DNA of 64,000 bases from Cylindrotheca closterium (Eukaryota; Bacillariophyta; Bacillariophyceae; Bacillariales; Bacillariaceae): positions 127,825-191,824 of the forward strand of contig CAKOGP040001224.1 of NCBI GenBank assembly GCA_933822405.4, in the 5' to 3' direction. A model generated the notes under the pieces. That model ran no database searches, had not been told where the DNA came from, and saw nothing but the letters and a program-made list of their open reading frames with translations. Position 1 is the stretch's first letter. Every line of letters starts with the position of its first letter. Made by a program: the position numbers and the translations under genes. Positions 41,473 to 51,349 of this stretch are shown here, in pieces.

Positions 41473-42714
41473 CTACAGTTTACCTTGCTTTTGCTGCAAT
41501 TTTTTCATTTTCCTGTAGGTATCTGCCGTTTTTGCATGGCCAGGTCCCAGTACCTTCAATCGAACGTCCAGCGCCTTTTGGTACATCGTCAGGGCTTCCT
41601 CCAGCTTCCCTTGTGCTTTTAAGACAACTGCAATGTTGTCGTAGCTTGTTGCCGTCAGTTTATGGTCAGGTCCAAGTGCCTTCAATCGAATGTTCAGCGC
41701 CTCTTGATGCATTGTCAGAGCTTCCTCGAGCTTGACTTGCTTTTTAAGGACAACTGCTATGTTGTTATAGCTTGCTGCCGTATCTGCATGGTCACTTCCA
41801 AGTGCTTTCAATCGAACGCCCAGCGCTTTTTGGTACATTGTAAGAGCTTCCTCCAGCTTTCCTTGTGTTTTAAAGACAACTGCCATATTGTTGTAGCTTG
41901 TTGCCTTAGATGCATGGTCAGGTCCAAGTGTCTTCAATCGAACGTCCAGCGCCTTTTGGTGCATCGTCAGCGCTTCTTCCAGCTTCCCTTTCTTTTTAAG
42001 GATAATTGCTATATTGTTGTAGCTTGCTGCCGTATCAACATGGTCAGGTCCAAGTGCCTTCAATCGAATGTCTAGCGCCTTTCGATGCATCGTCAGGGCT
42101 TCTTCGAGTTTATCGCCCTGATCCTGTAGGACATTTGCCATGTTGTTGTAGCTTGTTGCTGTAGATGCATGGTCAGGTCCAAGTGTCTTCAATCGAATGT
42201 CTAGCGCCTTTTGGTGCAGAGCCAGAGCTTTCTCCAGTTTGCCTTGCGTTTTTAGGACACTTGCAATGCTGCTGTAGCTCGATGCTGTATCTGTATGGTC
42301 GGGTCCAAGTGCCTTCAATCGAATGCCTAGCACCATCTGGTGCATCGTCAGAGCTTCCTCCAGTTTGCCTTGCGTGTTTAGGACACTTGCAATGTGCATA
42401 TAGCTTGATGCCGTATGAAGATGGTCAGGTCCAAGCGTCTTTAACTGGATACTTAGCCCCCTTCGGTGCATCGTCAGAGCTTCATCCAGCTTGCCTTGCT
42501 TTTTAAGGACACTTGCCATGTCGTCGTAACTCGTTGCTGTATCTGAATGGTCAGGTCCAAGTGTCTTCACCCGAGTGTCCAGCGCTTTTCGATGCATCGT
42601 CAGAGCTTCCTCAAGCTTGCCTTGTCTTCGAAGAACAATTGCCATGTTGTGGTAGCTTGATGCCGTATCCCAAACTATGTGTTGCTCCAGCGTAGTATTT
42701 TCGGAAGAATTCAT
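41473..42714 (-). CDS. kinesin-light-chain-type TPR region, probably part of an interrupted RelA/SpoT-TPR gene
   Basis: From the ATG at 42714 the frame gives 413 residues: nine 42-residue TPRs (GKLEEALTMHxKALxxRLKxLGPDH). It overlaps the 3' end of the RelA/SpoT-like frame by about 100 bp in another frame, and its first residues are not TPR-like until DTASSYHNMA, which suggests that it was once joined to that domain. At the other end the stop at 41473 is a TAG where other repeats have GAG (GKL-stop-EALTMY), and a tenth repeat continues unread (YPKALDVRSKAF) to about 41400. The locus may be a pseudogene or may still make a separate TPR protein. Confidence 0.6.
   Translation of the reverse strand: MNSSENTTLEQHIVWDTASSYHNMAIVLRRQGKLEEALTMHRKALDTRVKTLGPDHSDTATSYDDMASVLKKQGKLDEALTMHRRGLSIQLKTLGPDHLHTASSYMHIASVLNTQGKLEEALTMHQMVLGIRLKALGPDHTDTASSYSSIASVLKTQGKLEKALALHQKALDIRLKTLGPDHASTATSYNNMANVLQDQGDKLEEALTMHRKALDIRLKALGPDHVDTAASYNNIAIILKKKGKLEEALTMHQKALDVRLKTLGPDHASKATSYNNMAVVFKTQGKLEEALTMYQKALGVRLKALGSDHADTAASYNNIAVVLKKQVKLEEALTMHQEALNIRLKALGPDHKLTATSYDNIAVVLKAQGKLEEALTMYQKALDVRLKVLGPGHAKTADTYRKMKKLQQKQGKL
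41540..42660 (-). repeat. 126-bp tandem repeats encoding TPRs
   Basis: Nine 42-codon units; one has an extra codon (QDQGDKLEE). DNA similarity between units is high but lower than in the array at 17640-18535. The two arrays encode different consensus sequences (EALTMHQKAL versus AMEQYQRAL). Confidence 0.8.
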
Positions 42715-43556
42715 AGTACCTGTGTGATCCAAGCCCTGAGTCGGTCAGCTTGATTGATTTAAGGTGGAGCTGGAGCTCGCAGATGCGTTTGATAGTACAA
42801 TCATCTGTCGAGATTTGAAGCTGCAAATTCCAGTCTCGATACCCGGAAAGCGTCGGATTCCGAAAACGATTCTTGGATTTTATAATTTCAATGGATCCGT
42901 CGGCGCGAATAAGCTCCAAGAAACTTAGTATGTGGTCCGCATTGTCGAATAACACGCTTCCGCGGACAATGTCATAGAGCCACGACTCCGGTGGACCAGG
43001 CTCCTTCTCATAGTAGTCGTCTTTTGCTTTTTCTAATGCACGTTGTTTCTCTTTGAGTTTGTTCTCTCCTGGAGGAAGCTTGAACAGAGCGTCACTGCAA
43101 TCAGAATCAGAATAGGGATGGCTTGTAGCGATTCTTCCCAACAGATCTTCAATCTTGGCAGTGAAAACCGGAAGCATGACTTGTGCAACTTCATACAATT
43201 CGACAACATTCTTGACAGGTTTGCCACTGATAGAAAGCTGCTGAATTGGACGCTTGATGTCGGGCAAGCCAGAATTGGCAAGCTTGTGACTTGGATCTAC
43301 TTCATTGTACAACGATTGAAGGTCGTCAAAATATTTTAGATAGGCTTCAATGGTTTCAAAATACTTGAGAGTTTCGGGATCCAACTCAATCTCGTCAATG
43401 TCAATCTTATCAATCTCTGCAAAGATATCGTCGACAGTCTTCTTGCTTTCGGCGTCTGATGGAGAGAAGAATTGAGGGAAAAATGGAGTACAGTATGAAG
43501 CAAAAGTTCCATGTCTCCCATTCCTTCGGATCTTTCTTACCTGCCGGATCGGCCAT
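42611..43556 (-). CDS. RelA/SpoT-like nucleotidyltransferase-fold protein
   Basis: Model join(43556..43541, 43455..42611), about 286 residues; the 16-nt first exon (MADPA) is joined by an 85-bp GTAAGA...CATCAG intron to DAESKKTVDD. The RelA/SpoT-like domain (about 140-265) is seen in WLYDIVRGSVLFDN, KSKNRFRNPTLSGYRDWNLQ and ICELQLHLKSI, which match the substrate-binding Asp/Arg, Tyr (GYR) and Glu (ELQ) positions of that fold. HD hydrolase and TGS domains are absent. It ends YYEFFRKYYAG and then runs out of frame into the TPR region. Whether it makes (p)ppGpp is unknown; eukaryotic RSH-fold/TPR proteins are poorly characterised. Confidence 0.72.
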
Positions 43557-44225
43557 ACTTTCTCTTGAAACCTAAAAGTATCGTTGACGGTTGAAGTTTC
43601 AACAAACATCAACAGTCATCATATTGGCTGTCATGTAATGATGATGGAGTTCGTGTTTTTGGGAGTTCGTTATTAAGGACTAATTAAGCTCCATCAACCG
43701 TCTGTGTTATTTTAAGTTGAAAGCAAATTGTTGATTGCAGCATTCTTTATTTGTAACGCTGTCAGGCTTTGTTAAAACGCTATGGATGTTTCGACCTAGA
43801 TCTCTTTGTCCTATCCTATTCCTGCATTTAAAGTCACTTTTAGGAAGTCGATCTCCGTCACGTTCTTCAGCTCTAATGCAGTACCTGATAAACGTCTACC
43901 CGCCGTTCCGAGTATCATAGGGAGATTTGGTTCGGTGACATTTTACCGGTATGTTGAATGTATGTTCCAGAGTCCGCGACGAACTTGCGACATTTTTGAC
44001 CGAGGTACAATAGTACGTTCTTTCCCCCTTTGTCCGAAAGCTCTGGATCAAGGAAAGTGCGAAACACCAATAAAACTGTATACAGAGCGTGTAAATACCT
44101 GTATTTTTTTTAATGCATCGCATTCATCAAGCTCATCGCGCAGAAGCCAAAATTTCCCACAACAAGGGATCATAATCCCTGTTGGAGAGCAAAGGAAACA
44201 CTTCTGAGCCCGACAAGACACTAGA
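43557..44225. other. divergent intergenic region of about 0.67 kb
   Basis: Upstream of both the RelA/SpoT-like and the coiled-coil MORN genes. Small frames only. No strong repeat; an ACCGGTATG word lies near 43945. Confidence 0.4.
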
Positions 44226-45677
44226 ATGGACGACGGCATCAGTCAGCTTGAGGTGCAAGTTGCTCACGTTGAAAATGAGCGCAACTGTCATGCCACAAAG
44301 GCGACGGACGAATTATTGTTGGTGGGCAATAGCCAAGGAAAAGAAGAGACGGTTGATAAGAGTCTTCAAATTGCAGAGCTGTCCATGGAAATCAATAAAC
44401 TGAAGGAACAGCTCAATTCTTCTATAGCAGCAAACGAAAAATTGCTTCGAGAAAAGGAAATTGAAAACCAAGAGCTTAAGAGCAAGTGCAAAAATCAAGA
44501 GAGACGGATGGTGGTTCTCGAGAGAAGGAATAAAGAACTACAAAGCACAATCAAGAGGCTTGAAGGACCGGACGAAGGACCAAAAGAGAAATCAAGGCTC
44601 AGTTCCCTGCCTTCACCACCCATCACCGAAGGCAACTCATCTGAAGACAATTCGATTATCACATCTGAGGATGAGGAATTTGAAGATGAGGACTATGGAA
44701 GCGCGTATTACGCTCAGCACGAAGAGTATGAAGAAGAAAATTTAGCATCTTCTCCTGGGACTTCTCAAAGGAAAGAAAGATCTGGATCCATGCCTTTAGG
44801 AGGAGGAGGAAGTCCCAAAAGTCCATCGCGTTTGTTAACAGGAAAGGAAGCAAGACGAAGAGCAAGTGACACTGCATTGAAAGCGAGTATAGGGAGGATG
44901 ACCCAGAAGCAAGAAGACGAAGACAGATCAATATCATCTCTAGGGTATGACGAGGGCAGTATTGCAACCCAGAAAGCGAATGCAAACTTGTCTCGGAGCG
45001 ATTCAAACTTAGGACGAAGTACCGGCAGGCGAGGAAGCGATGCAAGTCAAAGCCAAGGCCGTGTACCGCGAAGCAATAGACGATTAAGCGATGCAAGCCA
45101 AAACCATTCACCAATAGCGATCAGTAAGAGGAGAATCACTGCTTCTCTTCTACGAGAATATGATTCACCAGGAACAAACAAAACACGGGCTGCGGGTTCT
45201 ATGGCCAGTCCCTTTCGATCTCCGCGATTTCTAAGAAAAGGAACCCGAAGTAACACGAAGAAAGGTTCTCAGACACCATCGCAAGCTGTGAAGAAAAAGC
45301 CAGAATATGACAAGTCCTTATCAACACCAGATTTGATGAGTACTCCCAGAAGAGAAGCGGCAAAGGTGAGGTTACAAGAGCGAAGAGATGCTGCAGCAAT
45401 GGAGCCTCAGGGCAGCTCTAAAACGTCTAGCAGTCCAAGAAAGCAAAAGGAAAACAGTCGAGAGATTAAAGTGAAAGGCAAGAAAGGCACTTACACTGGC
45501 CAATTGCGAAATGATATGCCCCATGGAGTTGGAACCATTGTATTTGCAAATGGCGATACATACATTGGCAACGTCGTCAATGGAAAATTGCATGGCAGCG
45601 GTACACTATATTATGTCAACAAGAAGCATGGAATTGATCGTGGAATATGGCGAAACAATGATCGAATATGGCAATAG
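44226..45677 (+). CDS. coiled-coil protein with C-terminal MORN repeats
   Basis: A 483-residue protein. Residues about 30-120 form a heptad-rich coiled coil (ISQLEVQVAHV, LQIAELSMEINKLKEQL, MVVLERRNKELQSTIKRL). A Ser/Arg/Lys-rich, probably disordered middle follows, with an acidic patch at about 135-160 and RRxS-type sites. The C-terminus has two MORN repeats: YTGQLRNDMPHGVGTIVFANG and then YIGNVVNGKLHGSGTLYY. The order suggests a scaffold that dimerises through its N-terminus and binds membrane or partners through MORN units. It is not closely related to the MORN gene at 24077. Confidence 0.78.
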   Translation: MDDGISQLEVQVAHVENERNCHATKATDELLLVGNSQGKEETVDKSLQIAELSMEINKLKEQLNSSIAANEKLLREKEIENQELKSKCKNQERRMVVLERRNKELQSTIKRLEGPDEGPKEKSRLSSLPSPPITEGNSSEDNSIITSEDEEFEDEDYGSAYYAQHEEYEEENLASSPGTSQRKERSGSMPLGGGGSPKSPSRLLTGKEARRRASDTALKASIGRMTQKQEDEDRSISSLGYDEGSIATQKANANLSRSDSNLGRSTGRRGSDASQSQGRVPRSNRRLSDASQNHSPIAISKRRITASLLREYDSPGTNKTRAAGSMASPFRSPRFLRKGTRSNTKKGSQTPSQAVKKKPEYDKSLSTPDLMSTPRREAAKVRLQERRDAAAMEPQGSSKTSSSPRKQKENSREIKVKGKKGTYTGQLRNDMPHGVGTIVFANGDTYIGNVVNGKLHGSGTLYYVNKKHGIDRGIWRNNDRIWQ

Positions 45678-46086
45678 ATAATAGGAATTATATTTTGAAG
45701 CGCGAATGCATAGTAACGATAATAATGATAAGCCTTTCATAATACTGTAATAAATGTGATTTGTGCGGGTAAGTGATGGAGTATTCCGTGAGTTCACCTC
45801 AGCATAAATCTTCTTCCGTAATCGGTGGCTTATTTTGAATTGCAGGTCAGCTGCAGTAGGTCGAAGGTGTCACTGTCGATGATAAAACAATTTCAACAAA
45901 ATGATGACAGCTGGTGATCTAGCTCAAAAAGCAACGTCACCCAGTCCCTGTTACAGAATTGACTTCGACCATCAGCTTTAACATATACAGAAGCCACTTG
46001 TTTGAATCCTTCACTTTTTGGGCACTTCATTTATATTGGTAACATTGTCCATTGGCTGGCTCTCATAGTATATAAGGCTCATTCAT
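45678..46086. other. convergent intergenic spacer
   Basis: About 400 bp between 3' ends of the MORN gene and the gene at 46087. No gene or repeat recognised. Confidence 0.45.
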
Positions 46087-46846
46087 TCATTCTTTTTCAG
46101 CTGAAGCTTCGAGTTCCTCTGGCAACTCTTTCTTGATCACTTGGTCAATGTCAGCTGGAGCAAAGATTTCTCGGTCGTCGTCCAGTCGAATTTTGTAAGG
46201 AGCATAGGAACCCTCCGGCCAACTTGCATTATGATACCACTGAAGAATGATGGTTCCTGGAGACCAATCTTTCTCCGCATCTGGACCAGTGCGGCAGAGT
46301 ACTTTTTGTCCAATATCAAATCGCAATGCTGGCATGTCTTGTGGCAGCATTGGCGCGAACAAATCATCGTCGTAGTCGTCACGGCGTGGGGATGCCCAAT
46401 CCACATCTTCCCCAAGCTTCCACTTGTGCAATACCTCTGCAGGGGGGAAACCGAATGCTAGATCTTCTTTTGTGATGTCTTTTGCCATCATGGGGACCCC
46501 AAATATTCCGTCGATTCCACTGTTTTTGAAAGAAAGAGAAAAAATGTGAGGAATCAAGAATGATCGAAAGTGAGATGGAGAAAGCTTCAATTGAGCAAAA
46601 AACAGTGCAGATCAACAGAATCAATGGCAACAGTTGTGTTTCACACCTTTCAAACAAGATAGTCACTGCCGTGTCCACAGGAGAACAGTTGGGATCACCA
46701 CAAGCCATCTCTCGGACTGCGACAAAGGCATCTTTTCGAATTTCCTCCGGTATCATCTCCAAACTCCATGCTTCAATCTTTTCAAACGCAGCCTTTCGTT
46801 CTTTTTCTTCCTTTTCCCACTGATCAAGATTCTCGGGAAGAAACAT
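46087..46846 (-). CDS. small protein with conserved algal CR-G-x-W / APY-x-LDD domain
   Basis: Model join(46846..46647, 46519..46087), 210 residues, with a 127-bp GTGTGA...AACAG intron joining ILFE to SGIDGIFG. The first part (MFLPENLDQWEKEE, then EEIRKDAF) is helical. The C-terminal 80 residues form a recognisable but unnamed domain frequent in diatom proteins: FDIGQKVLCRTGPD, DWSPGTIILQWYHN, WPEGSYAPYKIRLDD and FAPADIDQVIKK. Its spacing of beta strands recalls a small Tudor/SH3-like barrel (inference). Function is unknown. Confidence 0.75.
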
Positions 46847-47504
46847 ACTAATAGTCTCGTGCTGCAGTTTTGTATATTGTACTATTGCATTGATGCCGAA
46901 TGCGACCGGTGCTTATATTCGTCGCCTTCGATTTTCGTGGAGAGGTCTGACGTATGACCACTTCGACCACTAGTAGATTCCACGGGTAGAAACTAAAAGA
47001 ACTCGGCACCGTTACGAATACAGGTACACATCATTGGTCCGTTCTCAGATTGTTAGAAGGAGGTGAATTTTAAAAGTCTATCTACACACTCCGGGTAATA
47101 GCAGATATATATGCAGGTGGTTGAAGCCCAAATGTATCCAGCCAGACGATGAGGAGCTCCTGCTACTTCCTCCTGAGGATACCCGAGTTCCAAGAATGAA
47201 ATAGACAGTTGCTGTCTTTTTCCATACTTTGGACCATCGAACGACATTTTGCGATAATCAGTGGTGCAGGCACTTGAATAATGCTGCTCAGTAAAGTGGA
47301 CTTATTTTTTTGTAATCCTCTTGGCATGCAGTTTTGGGGAGTCACAGATATTGCACGCGTAGAACCTGGTACTCAAATCACCTATCAGTGACTAAACCAA
47401 ATCAAATCCATCTCCTCTTCCAAGATCTCATAATATCCAAAAAGGATCCGAAAGAAAACATACTGTACAACCACACAAGCTAAAACAAATCCAAGACAGA
47501 AAAG
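46847..47504. other. intergenic region of about 0.66 kb
   Basis: No supported gene. A 64-codon minus-strand frame with ATG (47053-47247, beginning MSFDGPKYGKRQQLS) has reasonable composition but no domain, and I leave it uncalled. Confidence 0.4.
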
Positions 47505-47771
47505 ATGATCAGTGATATCACCAAGATTCTTCAAGAAGCACCAGCTCCCGAGCTAATCACTTCCGACACCAGCAGCAGTACTAGAGTGGCCACTAAGAAT
47601 AGTAGTAGTACAAGTACCCTCCTCAGCTCTACTAGCAGTGCAGCCGCCACCATCAGCACCACCAAACACCCACAAGAAGAGTTCACGCTGAGAGAGAAAC
47701 TAGGCCCTATTTTCAGTTTATTGACCTTCGATCCCAAGAAGGTGACCAACTGGGCTCATGTGTTGCACTAG
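47505..47771 (+). CDS. small Ser/Thr-rich hypothetical protein
   Basis: An 88-residue frame from a good ATG (AAAAGATGA context). A helical start (MISDITKILQEAP) is followed by a Ser/Thr/Ala-rich middle and a conserved-looking end (EEFTLREKLGPIFSLLTFDP). No signal peptide, membrane helix or known domain. The Ser/Thr stretch could be chance low complexity, so the call is tentative. Confidence 0.4.
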   Translation: MISDITKILQEAPAPELITSDTSSSTRVATKNSSSTSTLLSSTSSAAATISTTKHPQEEFTLREKLGPIFSLLTFDPKKVTNWAHVLH

Positions 47772-48485
47772 CTACAATGATCCTCCTGCTTTGACGACTG
47801 GTAGCTAGTACTTATCGGCAAGAGAGAAGACAGCTCAGTCGTCGTGGAGCTATAGAAACAAAGCAAAAATACACACCAGCAGCTCGTTCTTTGAAAACGT
47901 TCTTCTTTCAATAGAAATTAAAAGTGTAGATACAACCACACATCATGGGTACGCAGCCAGCTAGTAGTACTATGTAAGACAGTGCCGTCATCCACAATTA
48001 GATCAACTCTCTTTGGGGAATGACAACTACCGGTACTTGAATCCTTTGCTCAATTTGAGTGGCATTCCTGAGCAGAAGAGCCTCTCTCGGACGATCTTTG
48101 CCCACCGGCGGAAGCAAGGCACCACATTTATTTTTTGACATATTGTCACATTCATCTGATCGACGCGCGCCAGTCCGGTAGAACAAGCTGTTGTTTCAAG
48201 CACCGCGATTTCGAATAACGCTACTTTGAAAAATCTCATCCATCACTTGGCTCAGAATCCTGCCGAACGCCGTATTTATGCGCTTCCACGACTCATGAAA
48301 ACCAGAACCCGAACCCAATTGCGAACGAAGTCGAAACCTTTCTCCAATCAAGAACGATATATCCCGCTCTTCATCAGAAGCACTGATAAGAATTGTTGAA
48401 AGAAAACTATCTGGTTTGAGAAAGCCATCCAAGAAGACATAATAAAACGACAACACAGCCTTTGCAGTAATACGACACAAAACCA
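47772..48485. other. intergenic region of about 0.7 kb upstream of the CDPK
   Basis: Only short frames on either strand, with no recognisable product. Presumably holds the promoter of the kinase gene. Confidence 0.4.
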
Positions 48486-51272
48486 ATGGGAACCTGCTCG
48501 AGTAAATCATCGGCGGTGGCTTTCACCAAGCCGCACGAAGGTGTATTGGAAATCGAATATTCACAACCGTTGAAGGGATCTCACGGTTCGGATGGAAGTG
48601 GAGACAACAAGACGGCTGCCACACAACCGAGTACTCCAGTAGGGAGGAGTCCGAAGAAAGACAAGGTGTCCATGCGGGGATATTCATCAGGGGGATCATC
48701 TGAATGTTCGGACGGCGATATCAACGTTTCGTGTCATGGGCACCTAATGGATTGGAAACAAGAGCTCCAATCGAATTCAGGACCAGGCCGTGCTCGTATT
48801 GAGGTAAGCGTTTTGTCTTTGTTTCAGTGTGTTGTAAGACACCACAATTGCGTAGAAGAAACCTCACCATTTGTGATCACTAATTAATCTTACTTCAGAC
48901 GGATTATGGAAGACCCATTGAAGAAGTCTATGGTGGAGTCCACAATGGAGAGGTTCTCGGGACTGGGATCTCTGGTGTGGTACGAAAGGTCAAACATAGA
49001 ACGACTGGAGTCGAATATGCTGTGAAGTGCCTAGACTTGGGTCTCATTCGAGAGGAGCGAGCCCTCAAGGCTCTCAAGGATGAAATTTTCATCATGTGTC
49101 AGCTGGATCACCCCAGTATTGTGCGGTTGGAAGAAGTTTATGAAAGTGACACGGAAATGTATTTGATTCAAGAGCTATGCACGGGCGGTGACATGTTTGA
49201 CAGATTGGATGCACAAGAAGATTATCACTATACAGAAGCCGAGTGTGCTCGTCTCGTCAAACAGATGCTCTCGAGTGTGCGATACTTGCATTCCAAGAAG
49301 ATTATTCATCGTGATTTGAAGCTTGAGAATTTCTTGTTCTCGTCTCCAGAAGCTAATTCGCCGTTGAAAATGATTGATTTTGGATTGAGTAAACATTTTA
49401 CTCATCTCGGAGAACTTCAACATGAATGCGTCGGCACACCATACACGGTCGCTCCAGAAGTGATCCGGGCGGAGTATGATGAAAAGATTGATTGTTGGGC
49501 TTTGGGAGTTATTGTCTACCTGCTTTTGAGTGGAGAGACACCATTTGGCGGTGTCGACGGCGAAGACTTGCAGACCGTAAGGACGAACATCTTGAGTGGA
49601 CATGTTGTTTTCGAGCCGGCAGAAATTTGGGACCATGTGAGCAACGAGGGCAAGGCATTCGTGAAGAGGCTTTTGAACCCCAATTCAAAGGTTCGCCCAA
49701 CTGCAAAGGAAGCCCAATTAGATCCATGGCTACAAAAGTTTGGAAAGAAAGGAAGTGGCGAGGGATCGAAACTCAGTCCCAAGGTCATCTCGGCGCTTGT
49801 GGAATTCCGAGAATATTCTGCCATTCGAAAAGCACTTTGTGAAGTTCTTAGTTTCACTCTGCTTCCAGAACAAATTTCTGAAATGCGAGAAGAATTTGAG
49901 AAGATTGACGATGACGGCGATGGGGAAATTTCGCTGCTCGAATTCAAGCAAGTTTTAACCAAGAAAGCAGGTAGTACCGCTTTGGGACCACTGACCGAAG
50001 ACCAGCTCGATGATCTTTTCAACGAATTGAGGTCGAAGAAGTCTGACGAATCCATTCGCTTTCATGAGTTTATTGCTGCAAGTTTGTCGCAGTGCAATTT
50101 TGATGAACGCAACGTCAAACTTGCGTTTGATCGTTTGGATTATGACCGTACTGGGTAAGTTGTTGAAGTTGGATCAACTGGTTGCTCTTTATTGGTTTGG
50201 AAAAAACGACACCAGACATTGCTAACGTATACCTTGATTCTTTTCTTTTAGCTTTATTACTTTCCAGGACGTGAAGGACCTTTTTGGAAGTGGAAATGAG
50301 AGTGATGACATGTTTCAGATGTGGCAAGAGGGTATGACCGAATATGCTTGCCCTCTCGGTCGAATTACTTATGATGACTTTCGTATGATTTTGAAAGGTC
50401 GCGGCAGAGAATTGGAGCAACCAACTTTGATCAAGAGGACGCCGTTGCCGAAAGTCAGTGAGGGATCTCCTCTTCCAGCTGTACCTGAGGGTTCAATGAG
50501 TCCGCAGGTCAAGCATGCAGTTTTTGCCAAGTTTGAGAAGAGCCCACCAAGTCTCAAGATGCCCTCGCTTGACGGTCTTCCCGAAGCTGAGAACGACCCC
50601 CTGAAGCCAAGTGTTGACACCAAATTTCCTCTTGATATATTGCCGCCCTCTCCGACTCACAGACGAATCAGATCGGGGTCCTTGGGAAGTCAGCCACTGT
50701 CACTGCGGAGTTCACTAAACGAAGCAGATCTATCAGGCATAGACCATTTAGCAGAACTCACTGAAGATGAAGAAGATGACGAAGATGGCGCAAGTGGTGA
50801 GATGTCACTTGGGCCAATTGAGCTACATTCATGTAGATCCTTGGAAGACCACGTGTCCCCAATGACGCGCTCTTGGAGTGATTTCCCGAGCGAACGCACA
50901 AATGGCGGCGAGACCTTCAAACAACACAACGACTTCAGAAGGTCAATCCTCAAGGCATCGAGAACATTCGAAGCTAAGGTACTTGCCAGAAAACTGCAGA
51001 TGGCTGCTGCTGCTTCCAATGCAGCCAGTCAGCCGTTGGTCGACAGTCGCGCAAGTCTTATCATGCGTCGTGGGACACAGGCTCAACGCCCAGAGGTAGT
51101 GCAGATAGACAGCAGTAATAGACAACGAAGCGATTCTCCTGCCAGCAGCGTTGGTACATCTGACAAACAAGCTACTGCCACTGAAGTTGCTGCTGCCTGC
51201 AAAAGGGGAGGAAGGCCGCGTCGGGAACGTCGCAAACGAACGACATCGGATATTTCCGGCATGCTGAAATAA
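48486..51272 (+). CDS. calcium-dependent protein kinase (CDPK) with long C-terminal extension
   Basis: Model join(48486..48803, 48899..50154, 50252..51272), 864 residues; introns of 95 and 97 bp (GTAAGC...TTCAG and GTAAGT...TTTAG). It starts MGTCSSK: Gly2 fits N-myristoylation and Cys4 palmitoylation, so membrane attachment is likely. Kinase domain about 115-390: glycine loop GTGISGVV, AVK lysine, HRDLKLENFL (about 242), DFG (about 266) and APE (about 291). The calmodulin-like part has a canonical EF-hand at about 440 (DDDGDGEISLLEF) and another spanning the second intron (DYDRTGFITFQDV), plus two degenerate ones. The last about 300 residues are Ser/Pro/Glu-rich and ungrouped, unusual for plant CDPKs. 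The activation segment has no phosphorylatable RD-type cluster obvious beyond GTPYTV. Confidence 0.9.
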
Positions 51273-51349
51273 TAAAAACGATGTGATACATACTGAATAA
51301 TAATACGCTTCATGTTATTGAAATGAAAATGATACTTGCTTTATATTTC

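Noticed and set aside
41662..42695. Plus-strand ORFs antisense to the second TPR array
   Set aside because: Same cause: periodic antisense of TPR coding sequence.
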